64,000 nt of DNA, taken from NCBI RefSeq assembly GCF_017876545.1, contig NZ_JAGIOD010000001.1:1-64000 (forward strand), given 5' to 3'. The position numbers and the translations under genes were made by a program. A model generated the notes under the pieces. It saw nothing but the letters and a program-made list of their open reading frames with translations, made no database searches and was not told the DNA's origin. This DNA is from Brachybacterium sacelli. GTDB lineage: Bacteria; Actinomycetota; Actinomycetes; Actinomycetales; Dermabacteraceae. Every line of letters starts with the position of its first letter. Position 1 is the first letter of the stretch. Positions 8,465-16,216 of the stretch are shown here, piece by piece.

Positions 8465-9250
8465 ATGACGAACAACATCAACACCACTCCCGTCGGCCTG
8501 CTCGCCGGCAAGGTCATTCTCATCACCGGCGCGAGCCGCGGCATCGGCGCGGCCGCAGTACGCCTCTTCGCCGCTGAGGGCGCCTCGGTCGTCCTCGCCG
8601 CTCGTGGCACGGAAGCCCTCGACCGCATCGCCGATGAGATCCGCGAAACCGGCGGCACTGCGGACGCCCTCGCCCTCGATCTCGCCGACCCGTCGAGCAT
8701 CCGCGCCGTCGTCGGCAGTGTCGAGAAGCTGCACGGACGCCTCGACGGAGCGTTCAACAACGGTGCAGCCCCTCAGCAGCAGTTCGGTCCGGCCGACACC
8801 ACGACCGACCACGACATCGACGAGCAGTTCACCGTGAACTTCCGCGCGCACTGGATCGCCATGAACGCCGAAGCCGCTCTCATGCGCAGCAACGGCGGCG
8901 GCGCCATCGTCAACACGTCGAGCATCGGTAGCCGCCGAGCGAGCCCGGCACTGCCCGCCTACGGCGCCATGAAGCGCGCCCTGAACAGCCTGACCGAGAC
9001 GGCAGCCGTGAGCTGGGCGGCCGGCGGCATCCGGGTCAACGCCATCACCCCGGGCGCCACGGCCACCGAGATGATGGACATATGGGAGGAGGCGGCGCCC
9101 GGAACCCTCGCGGCTACTGCCGCTTCCGTGCCCCTGGGCCGGCTCGGCGAGCCGCGTGAGATCGCCGAGGTCGCCGCCTGGTTACTCAGCGACCGCGCCT
9201 CGTATGTCACTGGCGCGATCGTGCCCGTCGACGGCGGCGCCGGGGCCTGA
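8465..9250 (+). CDS. SDR-family oxidoreductase with altered NNAG motif
   Basis: A 261-residue classical SDR: TGASRGIGAAAVRL for cofactor binding, NTSSIGSRR for the serine region, YGAMK for the catalytic pair, and VNAITPGATATEM followed by YVTGAIVPVDGGAGA at the end. The usual NNAG structural motif reads FNNGAAP. That is uncommon but occurs in some SDRs. It lies downstream of the regulator in the same direction with a 93-base gap that holds a palindrome. Its substrate is unknown. Confidence 0.85.
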   Translation: MTNNINTTPVGLLAGKVILITGASRGIGAAAVRLFAAEGASVVLAARGTEALDRIADEIRETGGTADALALDLADPSSIRAVVGSVEKLHGRLDGAFNNGAAPQQQFGPADTTTDHDIDEQFTVNFRAHWIAMNAEAALMRSNGGGAIVNTSSIGSRRASPALPAYGAMKRALNSLTETAAVSWAAGGIRVNAITPGATATEMMDIWEEAAPGTLAATAASVPLGRLGEPREIAEVAAWLLSDRASYVTGAIVPVDGGAGA

Positions 9251-9316
9251 ATCCGATCGCGAGATGCGCGAGCGGTATGCAGCCGAGAGCCTCGCCCACG
9301 GCGGCCGTCCTCTCGG

Positions 9317-9508
9317 ATGTCTGGATCTGTGCGGCCGATGAGGGCTGGTGAGGCGCGAGATGCTGGCGGTGAGGTTCACAATCGGATACTGGCCTTCCTG
9401 ACCGAGGGCACGCTCGAGGAATGGTTCTCCCCCAGCAAGCTCAGGGCTGAGCAGAAGGCGCCACTGCCCGCGGAGCTCGAGGAGGCCTCTACCGCGATCG
9501 CCGGATAG
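9317..9508 (+). CDS. Short hypothetical ORF, possibly a gene fragment
   Basis: A 63-residue frame with normal-looking codon use from about residue 20 on (ILAFLTEGTLEEWFSPSKLR). I recognise no family. It occupies most of the 343-base space between the last SDR gene and the ATPase and could be the 3' remnant of a lost gene. No convincing RBS precedes ATG 9317. Confidence 0.25.
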   Translation: MSGSVRPMRAGEARDAGGEVHNRILAFLTEGTLEEWFSPSKLRAEQKAPLPAELEEASTAIAG

Positions 9509-9543
9509 CTCGTCACCCGCCCCGTCAGCCTGAACGTAGTCCG

Positions 9544-9559
9544 AGGATCTTTTGATCCT
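9544..9559. terminator. Hairpin with T-tract upstream of the ATPase gene
   Basis: AGGATC TTTT GATCCT followed by TTTT: a 6-bp stem, 4-base loop and T-run. It may be a weak intrinsic terminator for upstream transcription or an operator for the ATPase promoter, which lies 20 bases further on. Confidence 0.45.
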
Positions 9560-9581
9560 TTTTGATGTGGGCGCTGCCCTT

Positions 9582-9587
9582 TATACT
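9582..9587 (+). promoter_or_regulatory. -10 element giving a probable leaderless ATPase transcript
   Basis: TATACT ends six bases before ATG 9594, so transcription would begin at or next to the start codon. There is no ribosome-binding site in front of that ATG. The surrounding stretch (9551-9595) is unusually AT-rich for this window. A TTGATG at 9562-9567 could act as the -35 element, but the 14-base spacing is short. Confidence 0.5.
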
Positions 9588-9593
9588 TTTTGT

Positions 9594-10736
9594 ATGCCAC
9601 GCAACCTATTCAAGCCGTCGTTCGGCACCTACCCACACCTCCTTGTCGGCCGCGACCAGCTGATCGACGAGTTCGAGGACACCTTCGACGGGATCCTAGA
9701 CCCTGCTGGCCTAACGGTCCTCCTGTCCGGACAGCGCGGGATGGGCAAGACCGTGCTGCTCGACGCCTACCGACGAGCGGCCGAGGGCGCCGGATGGCTG
9801 GTCATCACCGAGAGCTCGAGCAGCGGACTCCTGGAGCGCCTTACTCATGACCATCTGCCGCGCCTGCTCCAGGAGCACTCCAGCAAGCCGCCGGCACAGC
9901 TCGGGTCCGCGAGCGGAACGATCGGCCCCCTCGGGGGCAGCGCCTCGTGGACCGAGCGCTACCCCGCAGAGTCGACGCTCCGATCGCAGATCACCGAGCT
10001 CACCGACGCTCTCCAGGCCGACGGGAAAGGCCTCGTCATCACCATCGACGAGGTCCAGGCCGCTGACATCGAAGATCTCCGCAAGCTCGGCGAGATCATC
10101 CAGTACGGCCGCCGAGAGGAACGTCTGCTCGCCTTCGCAGCGGCGGGACTCTCCACTCCCATCGAAGAGCTGCTCGACCACCCAGGGGCGACGTTCCTGC
10201 GCCGCGCCGAACACCACCCCATCGGCCGCGTGAGCCGCGCAGAGGTCCGAGCCGCACTTGCGGGGACGATCGCCGACAGCGGGCACGAGATCGACGTCCA
10301 CGGGCTCGACCTGGCGGCCGATGCCGTCGACGGGTATCCCTTCATGATCCAGCTCGTGGGCTACCACACCCTCAAGGCCCACACGACCGCTGGCCCGATT
10401 ACTACCGAGGACGTCGACACTGGAATCGCCGCTGCACGACGCCGCCTCGGCCGGCACGTCCACACCCCCGCCCTGCGTCCGCTATCGAGCGTCGACCGCA
10501 CCTACCTGCTCGCCATGGCCCAAGACGACGGCCCTTCCCGCACAGGGAAGATCGCCGAGCGGATGGGCGTGAGCGCCCAGTACGCCGGCGAGTACCGCCG
10601 ACGCCTCATCCGCGACGGCATCATCGAGTCGGCCGGCCACGGACAAGTCCGCTTCACCATCCCCTACACCGCGGACCATCTGCGCGAGCATGCCGCTCAC
10701 AATGCACTCGAGGGCCTCGTCGACGAGGACACGTGA
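9594..10736 (+). CDS. AAA+ ATP-binding protein with C-terminal winged helix
   Basis: A 380-residue P-loop ATPase. It has Walker A GQRGMGKTVLLD at about residue 48, Walker B LVITIDEVQAAD at about residue 147, a sensor-like segment FAAAGLSTPI, and a C-terminal winged-helix region (KIAERMGVSAQYAGEYRRRL). The architecture resembles archaeal-type Orc1/Cdc6 and STAND-like ATP-binding proteins that are frequent on actinobacterial islands. ATG 9594 is used because family similarity starts at FGTYPHLLVGRDQL and a -10 box lies directly before it. The function is unknown. Neighbours are mobile DNA, so roles in element maintenance or defence are possible but unproven. Confidence 0.8.
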   Translation: MPRNLFKPSFGTYPHLLVGRDQLIDEFEDTFDGILDPAGLTVLLSGQRGMGKTVLLDAYRRAAEGAGWLVITESSSSGLLERLTHDHLPRLLQEHSSKPPAQLGSASGTIGPLGGSASWTERYPAESTLRSQITELTDALQADGKGLVITIDEVQAADIEDLRKLGEIIQYGRREERLLAFAAAGLSTPIEELLDHPGATFLRRAEHHPIGRVSRAEVRAALAGTIADSGHEIDVHGLDLAADAVDGYPFMIQLVGYHTLKAHTTAGPITTEDVDTGIAAARRRLGRHVHTPALRPLSSVDRTYLLAMAQDDGPSRTGKIAERMGVSAQYAGEYRRRLIRDGIIESAGHGQVRFTIPYTADHLREHAAHNALEGLVDEDT

Positions 10737-10826
10737 TCCCTCCCTGCCATCGGAGAATGTCTTCCCGGTCGCGGTAGGACAGAACTTCCGCAGTCAGCCC
10801 ACCCGCTCCAGAACAGGAACCGCAAC

Positions 10827-10843
10827 ATGTCCATGACTCACAC
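10827..10843 (+). pseudogene. Possible 5' stub of a gene cut by the second IS
   Basis: ATG 10827 starts MSMTHT and is preceded by a weak purine stretch (AGGAAC). The frame runs straight into the left end of the IS at 10844 and stops inside it. If it was a real gene, all but its first five codons is gone. The evidence is weak because only 17 bases remain. Confidence 0.2.
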
Positions 10844-10870
10844 TGAAGCGCCCTGGGTTCCGTTCCGTGG

Positions 10871-11785
10871 TTAGACGGTCGCGGGCGCGGTCGTCGTGGG
10901 GTGAGTGTAGGACGCTTCGACTTCGGCCGGGGTGCGATAGTCGAGTGCTTCGTGCAGGCGCTTCGTGTTCCACCAGGTGACCCAGTCCAGAGTGGCGATC
11001 TCGACGGCGGTCGCTGAGGGCCAGGTGCGGCGTCGGTGGATGAGCTCGGCTTTGTAGAGGCCGTTGACGGTCTCAGCCAGGGCGTTGTCGTAGCTGTCTC
11101 CGACGGATCCGACCGAGGCCTGGACTCCGGCGGTGATCAGCGCATCGGAGTAGGCCAGCGAGACGTAGTTGCTGCCCCTATCGCTGTGATGGATCAGCCC
11201 AGTCCGAGACGCTTCTGCCGGGGAGGTCTGGAGGGCCTGCTCGAGAGCCTGCAGTGGCAGTGCCTCAGTGCGGAGGCTGGTGGCCACTGCCCAGCCGACG
11301 ATCCTTCGCGTGAAAACGTCCGTGATGAACGCGGTGTAGCAGAACCCGGACGGGATCCGGACGTAGGTGATGTCAGCGACCCAGAGCTGATTCGGTCCGG
11401 CAGCCGTGAAGTTCCGCTCGACCAGATCAGGACGACGGTCCAGGCCACCAGCAGGGCTCGTCGTGAACACCTTTCGACCACGGCGTATCCCGCACAGACC
11501 AGCAGCTTTCATCAGCCGAGCGGTCTGGTCGCGGCCGACTTCCCATCCGGCACGGCGCATCGCGTGATGCATCTTCCGATACCCGTAGACGCCGTAGTTC
11601 TCGGCATGAATCCGACGGATCTCTTCGACGAGCACCTCGTCACGGACCGCTCTGGCCGATGCCGGGCGCTGCTTCGCGGCACGGTATCCGCGAGAGGTGA
11701 GGAACCCACGTTCCGTCGCGCCCAGGACGCGGCAGATGGCCTCGACCCCGAAGTGATCGCGATGCCTATCGATGAAGGCGATCAT
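10871..11785 (-). CDS. IS3-family transposase OrfB
   Basis: A 304-residue DDE transposase starting MIAFIDRHRDHFGVEAICR. The HTH_21 region (AENYGVYGYRKMHHAM) precedes the integrase core, with triad residues D in LWVADITYV, D in HHSDRGSNYV and E in NALAETVNGLY. ATG 11785 overlaps the OrfA stop as ATGA, so OrfB can be made by coupled re-initiation or by -1 slippage near AAATGA. It is intact and has little similarity to the OrfB at 3525-4385, so the two IS copies were acquired separately. Confidence 0.92.
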   Translation of the reverse strand: MIAFIDRHRDHFGVEAICRVLGATERGFLTSRGYRAAKQRPASARAVRDEVLVEEIRRIHAENYGVYGYRKMHHAMRRAGWEVGRDQTARLMKAAGLCGIRRGRKVFTTSPAGGLDRRPDLVERNFTAAGPNQLWVADITYVRIPSGFCYTAFITDVFTRRIVGWAVATSLRTEALPLQALEQALQTSPAEASRTGLIHHSDRGSNYVSLAYSDALITAGVQASVGSVGDSYDNALAETVNGLYKAELIHRRRTWPSATAVEIATLDWVTWWNTKRLHEALDYRTPAEVEASYTHPTTTAPATV

Positions 11786-12096
11786 TTCGTCGTGGGGTGG
11801 TCGAGTTCCCTGGCGAAAAACACGGAGGCGGCCTTGAGGATCTCGTTGGCCCGCCGGGACTCGGCGAGCTCTCGACGCAGTCTGCGGTTCTCCTCCTCGA
11901 GAGACTCCGCGGGGCCGGCCGAGGGCTCGGCTGGCCCGTAGCGGTTGCACCAGATCCTCAGCGTCTCCATGCCAACGCCGAGTTGGGGCGCGACAGCACG
12001 GATCGACTCCGATCGTGGGCCACCTTCGAGTGCCTGGCGGTCGTAGACCATGCGCACGGCACGGTCACGCAGCTCCGGACTGAACTTCTTGGGCAT
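11782..12096 (-). CDS. IS3-family transposase OrfA
   Basis: A 104-residue DNA-binding subunit. The N-terminal HTH (FSPELRDRAVRMVYDR to GVGMETLRIWCNRYG) is followed by a coiled-coil segment (LEEENRRLRRELAESRR) that mediates multimerisation in this family. It starts 26 bases inside the right inverted repeat. AAGGAGAAT lies upstream of its ATG as a ribosome-binding site. Confidence 0.9.
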   Translation of the reverse strand: MPKKFSPELRDRAVRMVYDRQALEGGPRSESIRAVAPQLGVGMETLRIWCNRYGPAEPSAGPAESLEEENRRLRRELAESRRANEILKAASVFFARELDHPTTK

Positions 12097-12144
12097 ACTC
12101 CGATTCTCCTTGCTGAGACTCGGAACGGAACCCAGGGCGCTTCA

Positions 12145-13423
12145 TAATTCTCGATCGAACGATGCTGGTCCCCGGTAGGATGGGCGCGTCGCAGAACGGC
12201 CCCCGGCACGTCGTATCCCGCCAACGGATGAACCGTGCCAGAGCCTTGGGGAAGGCGCGACCGACGGACTCGACGGCCACCAGCTCTCCCGTGGTGGGGT
12301 GGGTGTAGAGCCTGCGCAGAGTACGTCGGGCCGCGGGCGCGTCATCCCCGAGGGCGCCCTCGGCCTCCCCGCTGAACTCGGCGAGAGGCCCCTGGAGATC
12401 CTCGCGGACCGCCTCCGCGGGGACGGGGCCGTAGCCCTCGATGTGCGCGAGGTCCCCCTGGCCGGGGTGGAGCAGGGCACGATCGGTGATGATCACCCCG
12501 ATGTCCAGGTCGGTGCGATCCATCCCGTCCTCGGTCCCCAGAAGGGTGTCGACGAAGGAATCGGTCTGGATCTGCTGGTGACCACGCCGGTCGCCGCTCG
12601 CGCGGAGCCGTTCGGCCTCCAGGGCGAGGCGCTTGCGGACCTTCATCGCCTCGAGCGCCGGCAGATGCGCGGTCATGCTGGCCATGCCGTTCTTCCCGCG
12701 CCGCACGGTGACGTGGCGATTCTGGCGAGCGTGCTGATGTCGCTTCACCTCACCCTCCGGATCGGACTCGGCGATGGCCTTGGCGACGGCGCCGTCCCAG
12801 TCCTGGGAGCCGCAGCCGTCCAAGGAGGCCAGTCGTGCGCCGAGGATCGCGTCGACCTGGGTGCGCTGGACAGGGGTCAGCGCCGCGACGGAGGTGGCCG
12901 TGGAGCGAGCGACACCGCTGGTGATCTTCCCGGTCGCGAGCGCGTGGAGCATCTTCGGCATGGACTCGACCAGGCGGCGCGCCGCGGTGAGGGTGCGGTC
13001 GGCCATGTACGGGGAGCGTCGGGAGGTCATCGAGACGTCCCGGGCAGCCGAGCGCTCGGCCAGCAGCTCTGTGGTCTCGTCCGACTCGGCGGCCTCCGGT
13101 TCGTGGGCCGCCTCGGCCATGGCTTCAGCACGGATCTCGGTGCGCAGCGCGTCTGCCAGGCCCACCATGGCCCGCATCTCGAGGGCATCCATCGCGGCAC
13201 GCTGCTCCTGGACGCGCTTGATCACGGCCGTGTACTCGCCTGCGGCGGCATCCTTCGCGGTGAAGAGGCGACCCGGGTCCGTGGCGAGCTCGACGAGGAG
13301 GTGCCCTTGGTCACCGAGCAGCTCGGCCACCGCCGTCGGCCCGCCGGAGCGCACGGTCTCGAGCAGCAGCTGGATCGGGTCCCCAACACCGGTTGCGTCG
13401 AAATCCTGCGCGAATGCGTTCAT
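12145..13423 (-). pseudogene. DUF222 / HNH endonuclease gene, 3' end removed by IS
   Basis: The N-terminal roughly 400 residues match the actinobacterial DUF222 domain, followed by the start of an HNH nuclease module (TTCRGPFCDAPI, the first zinc-binding CxxxC). The sequence departs from the family straight after that and the IS begins at 12144, so the catalytic D-H and C-terminal H-N residues are absent. The start ATG 13423 has GGAGG five bases upstream. Such genes occur in many dispersed copies in actinobacterial genomes and behave like selfish or mobile-associated elements. It is non-functional as a nuclease here. Confidence 0.8.
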
Positions 13424-13860
13424 GCCTCCATGATCCCCACGAGGTGCAACAGACGACACGATGCCGCACCGATTGTGGAAAACATCGAGTGGGGAGGGAG
13501 GATCACTTCGACAACCACATCTCAGATGCTTCGCGCCCGGCACCCTCCTATGGTGGTCGGAACGGCCTTGAGAATCCACTTCAGTCACCACATCGGCACC
13601 GGCGCCCGATACTGAGTACGTTCTCAGACCACACCGTAGCCTCACCTGCAGAATGTGGATAACACCCCTTTGTGGAGGATCTTTCAGGCCCTGGATACCA
13701 CCTCCAACAATCCACGATCGCACTGCACGCTCGATGAGCTCCGACGACACCTCGCGTCAGCATGCGTCCGTTCATGACAGAGCGCTCGACAACGTCAGGT
13801 CGGACTCCGCACGATGGAGGCACGACGTCGTCGGTGCACCACCGGTCGCACCCGACGCCT
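13424..13860. other. 437-base gene-free stretch with scattered short repeats
   Basis: No coding frame is convincing. It contains CTGAG TACGTT CTCAG at 13612-13627 and two matches to DnaA-box-like words (TGTGGAAAA at 13474 and TGTGGATAA at 13654). There is no dnaA, dnaN or rep gene nearby, so I do not call an origin. It marks the boundary between mobile DNA and the tRNA gene. Confidence 0.4.
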
Positions 13861-13934
13861 CGCTCCGTAGCTCAGCCCGGAAGAGCAGCTCCCCCATAAG
13901 GAGTGGGTCGCAGGTTCGAATCCTGCCGGAGCGT
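13861..13934 (+). tRNA. tRNA-like gene with CAT anticodon (Met or modified Ile), irregular
   Basis: A cloverleaf folds fully: a 7-bp acceptor stem CGCTCCG/CGGAGCG, a D stem GCTC/GAGC, anticodon stem GCTCC/GGAGT with loop CCCATAA, a 5-base variable loop and T stem GCAGG/CCTGC with TTCGAAT. The anticodon is CAT. Two positions are odd. Base 33, normally U, is C, and the discriminator (13934) is T where Met and Ile tRNAs normally have A. CCA is not encoded. C1-G72 pairs, so it is not a standard bacterial initiator. It may be a minor, element-borne or decaying tRNA. Confidence 0.65.
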
Positions 13935-13972
13935 CTCCGCGGACTCGCGCGACTGCGACCTCCCGGGCGCGC

Positions 13973-14470
13973 TCAGGGAAGGACGGCCCCCGTGCTCCGA
14001 ACCAGCACCGCTCCCCGCGCGTCGCCCAGGGTGGTCTCCTCGAATCCCAAGGCGCCGTATACGTGCCGAGCTCGCTCGTTCTCCCTGCTCACGTGAAGGC
14101 TCACCCGTTCCACGCCGCGCTCGCGCGCCAGGTCGAGCAACCCTTCGACCAGGCTGCGGCCCACTCCCCGGCCCCGCGCCCGTTCCTCGACCGCGACGAC
14201 GAGCTCCGGCACGTCCTCGTCGACGAACCCCGCTCGGTGGTCGGTCGCGGAGAAGAACCTGTACCACGCCGCCCCGAGCGGCGCCCCGTCGACCGCGACC
14301 ACCCCTGCGTCGCCCGGACGCCGTCCGAAACCGTCGAGGTAGGAGTCCGCCCGCCCTGTCGTCAGGTGCTGCGCGAACGCCGCCTCGTCCCACGTCTCAC
14401 GCCATCTCCACGCGGCATGGATCGCCCGCTGCAGCACGCCGATGTCGTCGGCCGTCGCCTCGCGCAGCAT
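13973..14470 (-). CDS. GNAT-family N-acetyltransferase
   Basis: A 165-residue acetyltransferase beginning MLREATADDIGVLQRAI. The acetyl-CoA-binding motif A is V-E-E-R-A-R-G-R-G-V-G-R-S (Q/R-x-x-G-x-G/A), followed by SLHVSRENERARHVYGALGF, the usual motif B region. An upstream in-frame ATG at 14530 would add a Pro/Gly-rich lead of 20 residues with no family similarity, so the inner start is chosen. The acceptor substrate is not known. It is transcribed divergently from the pentapeptide-repeat gene. Confidence 0.8.
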   Translation of the reverse strand: MLREATADDIGVLQRAIHAAWRWRETWDEAAFAQHLTTGRADSYLDGFGRRPGDAGVVAVDGAPLGAAWYRFFSATDHRAGFVDEDVPELVVAVEERARGRGVGRSLVEGLLDLARERGVERVSLHVSRENERARHVYGALGFEETTLGDARGAVLVRSTGAVLP

Positions 14471-14556
14471 GCAGTCCACGCCGGGTCCGGGCCCGGCTGT
14501 CGGGCCCGGCTGAGAGGATCGATGCGCCATCGCCCCAGACTCGCACGAGGAGACCC

Positions 14557-15219
14557 ATGCGCACCCGGTCCACCACCCGCCGGCCCGTCCTCGAGCGACT
14601 CGTCCTGCCCGAGCTGCAGGACCTCGCGGCGCAGGAGCTGCACGCCCAGGCCACGTACGACGCCGTGCGCGTCACCGGCGGAGACGTCTCCGGCCGCGAC
14701 CTCACCGGCACCACCTTCACGGAGTGCGAGCTGATCGATGTCACCGCGCACGAGACGGGCCTGCAGTCCGCGCGGCTCATCGAGACCCGGATCGAGCGGC
14801 TGAACGCGCCGGTGCTGAGGGCGACCCGTTCCACCTGGCGTCACGTGGAGATGTCAGGCTCGCGGCTCGGGGCCCTCGACCTCGACGACGCCGCGGTGCG
14901 TCAGGTCAGGATCGTCGGCAGCAAGATCGCCTGGCTGAACCTGCGCTCCGCGACCCTCGAGGACGTCCTGCTCGAGGACTGCACCCTCGAGGAGCTCGAC
15001 CTCACCGGCGCCGCCGCTGCCCGCGTCTCCTTCGTGAACTGCCGGGCGGGCAGCGTCGCCCTCGCCCACGCACGGCTGAAGGACGTCGACCTGCGGGGGC
15101 TCGAGATGGGCTCGATCAGCAATCTCGAGGGCATGGCCGGGGCGACTCTCGATGCCCAGCAGGTCACGGCGCTGGCGCCGGCCTTCGCGAGCCACCTCGG
15201 TCTGCGGGTGGAGGGGTGA
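14557..15219 (+). CDS. Pentapeptide-repeat protein
   Basis: A 220-residue protein made largely of pentapeptide-type repeats of the A(D/N)LXX class (for example GRDLTGTTFTECELIDVTA, SGSRLGALDLDDA and LKDVDLRGLEMGS), expected to fold as a right-handed quadrilateral beta helix. There is no signal peptide or transmembrane segment. ATG 14557 has CGAGGAGA at a good distance. Some relatives mimic DNA and protect gyrase from quinolones, but most have no known function and nothing here decides it. Confidence 0.8.
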   Translation: MRTRSTTRRPVLERLVLPELQDLAAQELHAQATYDAVRVTGGDVSGRDLTGTTFTECELIDVTAHETGLQSARLIETRIERLNAPVLRATRSTWRHVEMSGSRLGALDLDDAAVRQVRIVGSKIAWLNLRSATLEDVLLEDCTLEELDLTGAAAARVSFVNCRAGSVALAHARLKDVDLRGLEMGSISNLEGMAGATLDAQQVTALAPAFASHLGLRVEG

Positions 15220-15292
15220 CCTCTCACCCCGAACGTCCGTCGACCTCCGTACGCTGGAGCTCCACCACCGCACCCGACGAAGGAGTCGCCCG

Positions 15293-15649
15293 ATGTCAGG
15301 TATCCGCGCCCTCACCCTCCTCCTCGAGAACCCCTCCGCCGCCGCGACCGCGCTGCGCGATGTGCTCGGCTGGCAGATCGAGGCGGACTTCGGCAGCTTC
15401 GCCTCGCTGACCGCGCCGGGAAGCATCCCGCTGTGGATCAACGCCCCGGGCGATGGCGAGGAGCCTTCCCGCGGCATCGTGATCCACCTGGACTGCACGG
15501 ACGTCGACACGGCCTTCGAGCAGGCCGTCTCCCGCGGCGCCGTCGTCGTGCGGGAACCGACCGACATGGATTTCGGCGAGCGCTCCGCCTGCGTGCGGAT
15601 CGCCGCTGCCCCCGGCGTCACGATCGACTTCTCACGCCCCGTGGGGTGA
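15293..15649 (+). CDS. VOC-family (glyoxalase/bleomycin-resistance fold) protein
   Basis: A 118-residue protein with the two beta-alpha-beta-beta-beta modules of the vicinal oxygen chelate fold: MSGIRALTLLLENPSAAATA at the N-terminus, then WINAPG, GIVIHLDCTDVDTAFEQAV and FGERSACVRIAAAPG. AAGGAG precedes ATG 15293. Metal ligands of true glyoxalase I are not all apparent. Antibiotic binding or dioxygenase-like roles cannot be separated by sequence. Confidence 0.8.
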   Translation: MSGIRALTLLLENPSAAATALRDVLGWQIEADFGSFASLTAPGSIPLWINAPGDGEEPSRGIVIHLDCTDVDTAFEQAVSRGAVVVREPTDMDFGERSACVRIAAAPGVTIDFSRPVG

Positions 15650-15662
15650 GCAGAGGCGGAAC

Positions 15663-15688
15663 GCGGGCCGGGGGCGTCCCCGGCCCGC
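15663..15688. terminator. Bidirectional stem-loop
   Basis: GCGGGCCGGGG (15663-15673) and CCCCGGCCCGC (15678-15688) form a perfect 11-bp GC stem with a 4-base loop. It lies between two convergent genes ending at 15649 and 15710. Confidence 0.7.
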
Positions 15689-15709
15689 GCCCGACCTGCG
15701 GGCCACGGG

Positions 15710-16216
15710 TCAGCCCCGGCCGCTGACCCGCTGCTTCTTCGAGCTGATCTCTCCGGTGTTGAAGCCCGCGAGGTGCAGCCCGCCGTGGAAGCGGGCGTGC
15801 TCGATCTTCACGCAGCGGTCCATGACCACGTCCAGGCCTGCGTCCTCGGCGAGCGCGGCGGCCTCCTCGTGCCAGGAGCCCAGCTGCAGCCACAGCGCCT
15901 TCGCGCCGACGTCGATCGCTTCCTGCGCCACGCCCGGCAGGTCCTCGTGCCGGCGGAACGCGTCCACCAGGTCCGGGACCACCGGGAGATCGGCGAGCGA
16001 GTCGTAGGCGGGCCTGCCCAGGATCGTCTCGGCCCGAGGATTGACGAAGTAGACGTCGTACGGCGAGCTGGAGAGCAGGTACGTGGCCACGAAGTAGCTG
16101 GCTCGGGCGGGATTCGCCGAGGCGCCGACGATCGCGATGCTCTTCGTCCGTCGCAGGATCGCCAGTCGCTGCGGCGCCGAGGGGCCCCGCCAGGTGCGCT
16201 GGGTCGTGTCCGTCAT
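15710..16216 (-). CDS. CoA-binding protein, YccU-like
   Basis: A 168-residue single Rossmann-like CoA_binding domain: KSIAIVGASANPARASYFVA, then YDVYFVNPRAETILGRPAYD, VVPDLVDAFRRHEDLPGVAQ and ALWLQLGSWHEEAA. It ends the sulfur operon and its ATG overlaps the metY stop by four bases. Small CoA-binding proteins of this kind are frequently encoded next to O-acetylhomoserine sulfhydrylase in Actinobacteria, which suggests a supporting role in that pathway. The role has not been defined. Confidence 0.85.
   Translation of the reverse strand: MTDTTQRTWRGPSAPQRLAILRRTKSIAIVGASANPARASYFVATYLLSSSPYDVYFVNPRAETILGRPAYDSLADLPVVPDLVDAFRRHEDLPGVAQEAIDVGAKALWLQLGSWHEEAAALAEDAGLDVVMDRCVKIEHARFHGGLHLAGFNTGEISSKKQRVSGRG

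Larger units (their letters stand above)
10844..12144 (-). mobile_element. IS3-family insertion sequence (second copy, different subgroup)
   Basis: A 1.3-kb element with perfect 23-base terminal inverted repeats at 10844-10866 and 12122-12144, beginning TGAAGCGCCCTGGG. It encodes orfA and orfB on the minus strand. Flanking bases are CAC on the left and TAA on the right, so no 3-base target duplication is present. The right side interrupts a DUF222/HNH gene, and the left side does not continue that gene. This suggests that flanking DNA was deleted or rearranged after insertion. Confidence 0.92.

Noticed and set aside
12065..12144. HNH gene continuing through the IS end
   Set aside because: The open frame reads across the inverted repeat by chance. 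Residues after CDAPI do not match the HNH family.
13474..13662. DnaA-box-like words suggesting a replication origin
   Set aside because: There are only two or three matches over 190 bases, without clustering, an AT-rich unwinding element or dnaA/rep genes. Similar words are common near DUF222 genes.
13861..13934. Initiator tRNA-fMet
   Set aside because: Bases 1 and 72 pair (C-G) and the anticodon stem lacks the three consecutive G-C pairs of initiators.
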